NCBI GenBank assembly: GCA_963724705.1
Contig: CAVRVS010000006.1
Location: forward strand, 496,001 to 560,000
DNA length: 64,000 bases
Source: DASQPR01 sp963724705
Lineage (GTDB): Bacteria > Actinomycetota > Actinomycetes > Mycobacteriales > Micromonosporaceae
Direction: 5' to 3'
This document shows positions 58,777-64,000 of the stretch, one piece after another. Position 1 is the stretch's first letter, and the number at the start of each line of letters is the position of its first letter. The notes beneath the pieces are model-generated. The model was not told the DNA's origin and did not search any database. It saw only the letters and a program-made list of their open reading frames with translations. The translations under genes were made by a program, and so were the position numbers.

Positions 58777-59301
58777 ATGCGTGCGCGTGCGTTTATCGTC
58801 TACGAAAGCCTGTTCGGCAACGCGAAATCGGTCGCGGATGCCATCGGCGATGGCCTGCGGGCCCGCGCCGATGTGGACGTCATCGACGTGCGGTCAGCGC
58901 CGGAGACCATCGACGATGTCGACCTTCTGGTCGTCGGCGGCCCGACCCACCAACTCGGCATGACGCGGCCATCGTCCCGGCGGCAGGCCGAGACGCAATA
59001 CGAAGAAGCGCCGCCGGCCGCACAGACCGGGCTTCGGGAGTGGATCGGCGAACTGCAGGTTCCTGCCGGCACCGCGGCGGCCGTGTTCGACACCCGGCTC
59101 AACCACCCGAGCGTGCTTCGGGTGCTTGACCACGCGGCCCGTACCACCGGTCGGATGCTCGAGCATCGGGGCGCTCACACGATCGCACCGCCGCAGCGAT
59201 TCCTCGTCGAATCGGCCACCGGGCCGTTGCTGCCCCACGAGATCGATCGCGCACGCGACTGGGGTCAAACGTTACTCAGCCTGGCTGCGTCACCCGGATA
59301 G
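58777..59301 (+). CDS. Flavodoxin family protein
   Basis: The 174-aa protein starts MRARAFIVYESLFGNAKSVA, with the FMN-phosphate loop YESLFGNAKS. DLLVVGGPTHQLGMTRPSSR near residue 49 is the second FMN loop and VFDTRLNHPSVLR near 108 the third. Dormancy-associated flavodoxins of this type are known in actinobacteria and may serve as low-potential electron carriers. The start at 58777 has AAGGGAGAC upstream. Two DevR-like boxes precede it. Confidence 0.85.
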   Translation: MRARAFIVYESLFGNAKSVADAIGDGLRARADVDVIDVRSAPETIDDVDLLVVGGPTHQLGMTRPSSRRQAETQYEEAPPAAQTGLREWIGELQVPAGTAAAVFDTRLNHPSVLRVLDHAARTTGRMLEHRGAHTIAPPQRFLVESATGPLLPHEIDRARDWGQTLLSLAASPG

Positions 59302-59449
59302 CGGCGACAGCCACGGGTGCGTACACCGGCCGTCACCGGTGGATGCTGTGCATCGAGGCTCACAGATCGCACCGCCGCAGAGATTTCGCGAATCGGAGGG
59401 TTCTCGACCGTGCAAAGTTACTCACGTGTCACTGGGATTATCGAAATAG

Positions 59450-59815
59450 CGGCGGTTCGCCGTCGGCGGCGATGCTGACCGACAGTAGGCCGTCGGAGCG
59501 GAACACGTCGCCGCGTTCGGTCCCGGCCGCGCGTTCGTATCCGTCCAGCGTGGCCAGCCGACAATAAAGTCAATATCGAAAAATATATTAAGGAGGAAAA
59601 TCGAGACCGCGCGTTCGTATCCGTCCAGCGTGGCCAGCCGATCCAGGCCGCTGCCGTTCAACGCGACGGCCGCGGTTGCGTACGCATCGGCGATCGCCAG
59701 GTCCGGGACCGGTGACCGTGACGGAGCGCAGAACGACGCCGGCTGCCCAGTGAACGGGTCGAGCACATGAAGGCCCCGCTCGTCCGTGTCCGCGGTTCAC
59801 GGCGTCGGCCGGATC
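59450..59815 (-). pseudogene. apbE: ApbE (FAD:protein FMN transferase) C-terminal remnant with insertion
   Basis: TADTDERGLHVLDPFTGQPA, then SPVPDLAIADAYATAAVALN and RLATLDGYERA form the C-terminal third of ApbE, ending (after the insertion) GDVFRSDGLLSVSIAADGEP and LFR. An upstream stop at about 59810 cuts off the N-terminal two thirds. The coding sequence is interrupted at GYERA by a 34-bp duplication flanking 46 AT-rich bases (59561-59606). ApbE flavinylates membrane redox proteins. It may once have served with the flavodoxin, whose gene ends 150 bases away. Confidence 0.75.
59527..59640. repeat. 34-bp direct repeat flanking an AT-rich 46-bp insert
   Basis: Bases 59527-59560 recur exactly at 59607-59640. 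The 46 bases between (59561-59606) are about 26% GC and contain TATATTAAGGAGGAAAAT, against roughly 65-70% GC around. No transposon ends are visible. Confidence 0.9.
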
Positions 59816-59901
59816 GGGCTCGATCTCGCCGCCACGAGCGCTGGATTGCTCGTCGGGACATGTGCCGATTGCTATCGGTGGCGGTCGAGATCCGCGGCGG
59901 C

Positions 59902-59927
59902 GTCAACCGCCCACGCGGGCGGTTGAC
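59902..59927 (-). terminator. Terminator hairpin after the alcohol dehydrogenase gene
   Basis: GTCAACCGCCC-ACGC-GGGCGGTTGAC is a perfect 11-bp stem with a 4-base loop, 22 bases beyond the stop at 59950. Confidence 0.75.
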
Positions 59928-59949
59928 GGGCCGGCGGACCTGATGATCA

Positions 59950-60990
59950 TCAACTGCGCGTGAGCAGGACCTTGAGGGCGCCGGTGTCGGCCGGGTGGGC
60001 AAAGGTGTCGTAGGCGACCTCGAACTCGTCGAGGCCGTACCGGTGGGTGACCATGGTGGCCACGTCGAGCTGGCCGGCGGCGAGCATCGTCAGCAATGTC
60101 GGTGTGGAGTAGGTGTCGACGAGGCCCGTGGTGATCGTGATGTTGCGGATCCACAGATCTTCCAGGTGCAGCGTGGCCGGTTTGCCGTGCACGCCGATGT
60201 TGGCGACGTGCCCGCCCGGTCGGACCAGCGTGGTGCACAGTTCGAAGGTCTGCGGCGTGCCGACGGCCTCGATGACGACGTCGGCGCCGAGTCCGTCGGT
60301 GACGGCGCGGACGACCTCCAGCGGGTTGGCGTCGGGCAGCACCGTGATGTCGGCGCCGAACTGCTTGGCCGCGGCCAACCGGGGCTCCGCCTTGTCGATG
60401 ACGATGATCCGCGACGGCGAGTAGAGGCGCGCGGTCAGGATCGCGGCGAGACCGATCGGTCCGGCGCCAACGATGACAACCGTGTCGCCCGGCTGCACGG
60501 AACCGTTGCGGACGCCAACCTCGTAGGACGTCGGCAAGATGTCGGCCAGGAGTACGGCGTCCTCGTCCCGCACCGCCGCCGGCAGTTTGTAGGTCGACAG
60601 GTCCGCGAACGGCAGCCGCGCGAATTCGGCCTGCACACCGTCGATCTTGTGACCGAGGATCCAGCCGCCACCGCCCAAGCATTGGCCGTAGCTGCCGACG
60701 CGGCAGTAGCGGCAGGTGCCGCAGGCCGTGATGCAGGAAGCAAGCACGCGGTCGCCGGGGGCGAGAGTGTTGACGCCGCTGCCGACGTCCACGACGGTGC
60801 CGACCGCCTCGTGGCCGAGGATGCGTCCCGGCGTGACGGCCGGTACGTCGCCGCCCAGGATGTGCAGGTCGGTGCCGCAGATGGTGACCGCGTCCACCTG
60901 GATGATCGCGTCACCGGGATTGATGATGGCTGGGTCGGGAACGTCCGTCCACGACGTGTTGCCCGGGCCGCCGTACACCATTGCCTTCAT
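59950..60990 (-). CDS. Zinc-dependent alcohol dehydrogenase (MDR family)
   Basis: The 346-aa enzyme starts MKAMVYGGPGNTSWTDVPDP. Catalytic zinc ligands are visible as Cys38 in TICGTDLHIL, the GHE motif at about 60 and the Asp/Glu pair after it. The structural zinc loop CITACGTCRYCRVGSYGQC is at about 86-104. The NAD-binding VVIVGAGPIGLAAI lies near 171. It oxidises or reduces a small alcohol/aldehyde. GAGGAGCAC precedes the ATG. A DevR box at 61098 fits hypoxic expression for NADH disposal. Its former partner aldehyde dehydrogenase survives only as a fragment upstream. Confidence 0.92.
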   Translation of the reverse strand: MKAMVYGGPGNTSWTDVPDPAIINPGDAIIQVDAVTICGTDLHILGGDVPAVTPGRILGHEAVGTVVDVGSGVNTLAPGDRVLASCITACGTCRYCRVGSYGQCLGGGGWILGHKIDGVQAEFARLPFADLSTYKLPAAVRDEDAVLLADILPTSYEVGVRNGSVQPGDTVVIVGAGPIGLAAILTARLYSPSRIIVIDKAEPRLAAAKQFGADITVLPDANPLEVVRAVTDGLGADVVIEAVGTPQTFELCTTLVRPGGHVANIGVHGKPATLHLEDLWIRNITITTGLVDTYSTPTLLTMLAAGQLDVATMVTHRYGLDEFEVAYDTFAHPADTGALKVLLTRS

Positions 60991-61056
60991 CGTGTGCTCC
61001 TCACGTCGTGGTCGGTGACGCCCTGGGGGCGGGTGTCGTATTGCAGTGGCTCCGAC

Positions 61057-61374
61057 CTACGAACTCCAGGCTGCTCGGGCCGCCGCGGCGCGGTGAGGGC
61101 CGAACGGCACGGCCGGTACGGACGGCAGACCTGTTCGCATCGCGTCAGGTGTGTTCGCGCTCATGACGATGGCCCCGCATGGGCACTCGGCCGCGCAGAG
61201 CCCGCAGCCCTTGCTGGTCGCCGGCTGGCTGTGGTGGTCGCAGCACGTTGCCGGACTCACGTCGGTGCGGTAGTCGCCGCGCGTCGGTTCCTGCCACTTG
61301 CCGCCGATGAAGTTTTCGTAGCGGGGTGCGACCGTCACGATGCTGCCGGGCTGTCCGGGCGGGACGTATTTCAT
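61057..61374 (-). pseudogene. Chimera of aldehyde dehydrogenase N-terminus and ferredoxin C-terminus
   Basis: A frame with an excellent ribosome site (GGAGGAGG) starts MKYVPPGQPGSIVTVAPRYE and continues NFIGGKWQEPTRGDYRTDVS, the first 43 residues of an ExaC/Adh-linked aldehyde dehydrogenase. It then changes abruptly to SKGCGLCAAECPCGAIVMSA, the C-terminal CxxCxxxCP cluster of a 4Fe-4S ferredoxin-type protein. The remaining codons overlap the DevR box of the next gene (61098-61111), so they are not real protein. A deletion joining two neighbouring genes explains it. Confidence 0.75.
61098..61111 (-). promoter_or_regulatory. DevR-like box upstream of the alcohol dehydrogenase
   Basis: On the minus strand it reads GTGCCGTTCGGCCC, 108 bases before the start at 60990. 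Confidence 0.55.
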
Positions 61375-61480
61375 GGTGTCCTCCTCCTCGAGGAAGATGT
61401 TGTGGTCGGGATGGAACACCCGGCCGGCCTGCGACGCAGGTTCACCATCTACGCAACTCGGCGGCCGGTAACGCGCGCAG

Positions 61481-61494
61481 GAGTCTTAGGTCCC
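61481..61494 (-). promoter_or_regulatory. DevR-like box upstream of the ALDH/ferredoxin chimera
   Basis: On the minus strand it reads GGGACCTAAGACTC, 107 bases before the ATG at 61374. Confidence 0.5.
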
Positions 61495-61546
61495 GTTCCG
61501 GCAAGGACCGCCGGCCGGCCACCGGCGGTCGCAACCAGGCGCACGA

Positions 61547-61576
61547 AGCGGCCCCCCGCTTGCGCGAGGGGCCGCT
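61547..61576 (-). terminator. Terminator-like hairpin after the membrane-protein gene
   Basis: AGCGGCCCC pairs with GGGGCCGCT around a 12-base loop, 27 bases beyond the predicted stop at 61603. Confidence 0.6.
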
Positions 61577-61602
61577 GGGCTTACCCGACGAGGTTGCCGG
61601 TG

Positions 61603-62191
61603 TCAGGCGGTGACCGGCGTCGTCGTGGCCTTGGCCCCCGGGAGGATTTCGGCGGTCTCGGGCACCCGTCGAGCGTGCCAGAAGACCAAAGCCGACCAGA
61701 ATCAGGAGCAGGGCCGCGAGAACGAACGAGGCGATGCCGGCCCAGAGTGCGATCGTCGCGAACACCGAGAAGGCGTACGCCTCCAGCAGCAGACCGCGCA
61801 AGGTCGTGCCCTGGAAGGACGTCTGCACCTCGGCGGCGAGCTTCGCGTCGTTCGGGTTGGCCCGCGAGGCCGCGCTGACCTTCGAGTAGACGCCACCCAA
61901 CGGCATCTCGGACAGGTGCACCGCGATGAAGTGGTCGGCGTAGGCCTTCGCCTGGGCGCCGGTCGTCAGGTTCTGGCCGGCGTACTTGTTGAGATACGGG
62001 CCGATCTGCGGACTCGCGAGAGCCTCGCTGCCCTTGTCCGGGAAGACGATCTGTTGCTGTGCCAGTTGGGTGTGGACGCTGGAATTTGCGAAGCTGTAGC
62101 CCCACATCGCCAGGCCGCCCGCAACTACCAGCATGACGACGACGACCAGACCAGCGAGGCTGGCGAGTACGTCGAAAACCTTGCGGCGCAT
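61603..62191 (-). pseudogene. Two-TM membrane protein of unknown function, frameshifted near the end
   Basis: The protein starts MRRKVFDVLASLAGLVVVVM, with TM1 at about 7-33. An extracytoplasmic segment has SSVHTQLAQQQIVFPDKGSE and SEMPLGGVYSKVSAASRANP, and TM2 at about 150-175 (ALWAGIASFVLAALLLILVG). Near 61676 one extra base shifts the frame; the alternative frame gives WHARRVPETAEILPGAKATT and a stop at 61603, which looks like the true tail. Without the slip it is 196 aa. I recall similar actinobacterial proteins, often mislabelled, near dormancy genes. AAGGG precedes the ATG at 62191. Confidence 0.7.
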
Positions 62192-62309
62192 GGGAATCAC
62201 CCTTCTCCATTCGGTTGTGTTGCTCGAGTTGCTGTTGGGGTTTGTGTTCTGTCGTTACTGTCCGCCGCGGCCCGGGTCCGGCAGTAGGGTCCACCGTCAT
62301 CTGTTGCGG

Positions 62310-62323
62310 GGGACCTATGGCCC
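62310..62323. promoter_or_regulatory. DevR box between the membrane protein and CBS-BON genes
   Basis: GGGACCTATGGCCC is a near-consensus site in the divergent 425-base gap. I see no gene in the rest of that gap. Confidence 0.65.
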
Positions 62324-62616
62324 CTGTCCCGCCGACGAATGGCACCCGACACCACGACGTCCCGGCCCGGCCACCGCGAAGGTCCCGATCGGCATCGCGA
62401 AATCCCGGACCGACACCGCGTCCGTGATCGACGGGACGGCCGGTTGGCGGAGGTAACGGGTCGATGGACTCTGCCGGCGGCATTCGTCGCCGACGACAGT
62501 GAACGCGACGGGACCGATCGTTCGATGCCGAGCTGGTATTCGACCGAATGGTGCGAGCGCGACCCTCGCACCGTCGAAGGTCCACATCCGATCGCGACGA
62601 TTGTGGAGGGATCACC

Positions 62617-63321
62617 GTGCACCGTTTGACTGTCGGCGACGTGATGACCCGGGAGGTTGTCACCGTCACCGCCGACGCCGGTTTCCGGCAGATCGCCGAT
62701 CTGCTGGTCAGTCGTCGACTCAGCGCCGTACCCGTCGTTGACGCCGAAGGCGTCGTTCTGGGTGTCGTGTCCGAGGCCGACCTGCTTCTCAAACTCGAAT
62801 ACGCCGACCGGCTGCCGCATCACCCGCTCGCCACCCGGCGCACCCGCGTGAGCCGGCGCAAGGCCGGCAGCGAACGGGCCGTCGATCTGATGACCGCTCC
62901 GGCGATCACGGTCGGCCCCGAAGTTTCCGTGTCGCGCGCCGCCCGCATGCTCGAGGCCGCCCGGGTCAAGCGGCTACCCGTCGTCGACGGGCAAAGCCGG
63001 CTCGTGGGCGTCGTGTCCCGCCGCGACCTTGTCCGCACATATGTGCGCACCGATGCCCAGCTTCAGACCAGCGTGCGGGACATGCTCAACGCGTTGTGGA
63101 TCGACCCGGCTACGGTCACGGCGGAATGTGTCGCCGGTGTCGTCCGGTTCACCGGGCACGTCGACCGGCGGTCAACCGCGGACATGATCGCCAACGTCAT
63201 CCGTTCCACCGCCGGTGTCGTCGACGTCGTCAATGACCTGAGCTTCGACTACGACGACACCGACCGTCGTCACCGCAGCCAGCAGATCGGGGTGTTCGAC
63301 GCGATCATGGGCCCGCGCTAA
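62617..63321 (+). CDS. CBS-domain pair protein with C-terminal BON domain
   Basis: The 234-aa protein starts (GTG) HRLTVGDVMTREVVTVTADA. CBS1 continues DLLVSRRLSAVPVVDAEGVV; CBS2 is VDLMTAPAITVGPEVSVSRA and RVKRLPVVDGQSRLVGVVSR. The BON domain at about 160-215 has GVVRFTGHVDRRSTADMIAN and STAGVVDVVNDLSFD. CBS pairs bind adenosyl ligands and BON domains are thought to contact membranes or surfaces. Start at 62617 has GGAGGG upstream. It is intact, unlike the small CBS gene at 38789. Confidence 0.88.
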   Translation: MHRLTVGDVMTREVVTVTADAGFRQIADLLVSRRLSAVPVVDAEGVVLGVVSEADLLLKLEYADRLPHHPLATRRTRVSRRKAGSERAVDLMTAPAITVGPEVSVSRAARMLEAARVKRLPVVDGQSRLVGVVSRRDLVRTYVRTDAQLQTSVRDMLNALWIDPATVTAECVAGVVRFTGHVDRRSTADMIANVIRSTAGVVDVVNDLSFDYDDTDRRHRSQQIGVFDAIMGPR

Positions 63322-63385
63322 TGCCCTGTCCCCACTAGTGCGCTGTCGCCGACGGCAGCCGCCATGACCTCGGGCCCACCACGCC

Positions 63386-63399
63386 AGTGACCATTGGCC
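63386..63399 (+). promoter_or_regulatory. DevR-like box upstream of the last universal-stress gene
   Basis: GTGACCATTGGCCC lies 54 bases before the start at 63453. Confidence 0.5.
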
Positions 63400-63452
63400 C
63401 TGGGCTCGCTCCCGGCACCGCGATGACACTGTGAGGTGACGAAGGAGGCGAC

Positions 63453-63911
63453 ATGACCAACACTCATCGGCCTTCCGGTAACTGCGTCGTTGTCGGCGTC
63501 GACGGCTCGGAACCCTCGCAGCAGGCGCTGCGTTGGGCGGCAATGATTGCCGACGCTCTCGGAGCGCACATCGACGCTGTCGCCGCGTGGCAGTACTCGA
63601 TCCCGTTGGGCTGGACGATGCCGAACTGGGATCCACGCGCTGATATGCAACAGGTCCTGAACAAGACCGTCGACGTTGCCTTCGACGGGCGACGCCCAGC
63701 CGACATGAACTCGGTGGTGTGCGAGGGCAACCCGGCCCACGTGTTGCTCGAGCACAGCGCCGGCGCGCGGATGCTCGTCGTCGGCAGCCGAGGTCACGGC
63801 GGTTTCGCCGGGCTGTTACTTGGTTCGGTCAGCGCCGTCGTCGCCGAGCACGCCACCTGCCCGGTCCTGGTGATCCACGGACACGAGTCGCTGCCGACGG
63901 CGAAAACGTGA
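63453..63911 (+). CDS. Universal stress protein, single domain
   Basis: The 152-aa protein starts MTNTHRPSGNCVVVGVDGSE. It has WQYSIPLGWTMPNWDP near residue 46, the ATP signature GSRGHGGFAGLLLGSV near 112 and TCPVLVIHGHE at the end. All signature glycines are present. AAGGAGGCGAC precedes the ATG. It is the sixth universal-stress gene of the window. The last 89 bases of the window hold no further feature. Confidence 0.88.
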   Translation: MTNTHRPSGNCVVVGVDGSEPSQQALRWAAMIADALGAHIDAVAAWQYSIPLGWTMPNWDPRADMQQVLNKTVDVAFDGRRPADMNSVVCEGNPAHVLLEHSAGARMLVVGSRGHGGFAGLLLGSVSAVVAEHATCPVLVIHGHESLPTAKT

Positions 63912-64000
63912 GTAGCGCAGATCTCGGGCCTGGTCACCTCGACGGAGCACGGCCCGGCAGCTGTGCTTGCCGCCCAAGCGTCGACGGCTGGGCGCGGCGC

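Noticed and set aside
59995..61878. A 627-codon plus-strand frame
   Set aside because: Crosses the adh gene, its promoter and the ALDH fragment on the opposite strand without any domain.

Overview
This is a high-GC actinobacterial chromosome segment. The support is the strong G/C bias at third codon positions, many GTG starts, F420-type and LLM-type oxidoreductases, deazaflavin-nitroreductase remnants, and above all a DevR/DevS (DosR/DosS) dormancy regulon of the kind known from Mycobacterium tuberculosis. It is not Mycobacterium itself: the gene order, the SulP transporter and the Xfp-Pta genes differ. I cannot name the genus. There are no rRNA, tRNA or CRISPR features.

Region 1 (about 1-10.4 kb) is mixed metabolism: a truncated conserved protein of about 500 aa type, an amphi-Trp protein, an SDR dehydrogenase, a collapsed glyoxalase-type gene, a 3-hydroxyacyl-CoA dehydrogenase-like protein and a sulfotransferase. 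Two divergent regulator/target pairs follow, each with a visible palindromic operator: GNAT/TetR and LLM-F420 reductase/MarR. A STAS-domain protein closes the region.

Region 2 (about 10.7-25.5 kb) is dominated by secreted proteins: a 1161-aa beta-propeller protein with three tandem 195-aa lamin-tail repeats, a metallophosphoesterase, a lipoprotein, an M28 peptidase carrying a frameshift and an alkaline-phosphatase-superfamily enzyme. Between them lie gene debris (CBM, sensor kinase/response regulator, tyrosine recombinase) and two oppositely oriented fragments of one IS6-type element that bracket the peptidase. A methyltransferase and an SMP-30 hydrolase complete it.

Region 3 (about 25.8-30.5 kb) starts with a convincing yybP-ykoY (Mn2+) riboswitch ahead of a CaCA-type exchanger, then an SRPBCC protein, remnants of a deazaflavin nitroreductase and of acetate kinase, and a SulP anion transporter.

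Region 4 (about 30.5-64 kb) is a dormancy/hypoxia island. It holds devR, a full-length devS and a second DevS-like double-GAF protein without kinase parts. Around them are six universal-stress genes, five Acg-like nitroreductases, two CBS proteins, phosphoketolase (xfp), phosphotransacetylase (pta), ppdK, an alcohol dehydrogenase, a flavodoxin and a GNAT/acyl-CoA-synthetase-like protein. Most intergenic spaces from 31 to 63.4 kb carry one or two 14-bp sites of the form GGGMCnnnnGnCCC, the DevR-box pattern. The genes suggest a programme for oxygen limitation: haem-GAF sensing, response-regulator control, redox proteins and fermentative acetyl-phosphate/pyruvate/alcohol metabolism.

The island is damaged. 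pta, xfp, devR, two nitroreductases, a CBS gene and a DUF6544-type gene are each broken by small frameshifts. Nearly all of these have the sense of one extra base, so they may be assembly insertions. ctpF, mgtA, apbE, ackA and an aldehyde dehydrogenase/ferredoxin pair are truncated or internally deleted in ways that base-call error cannot explain.
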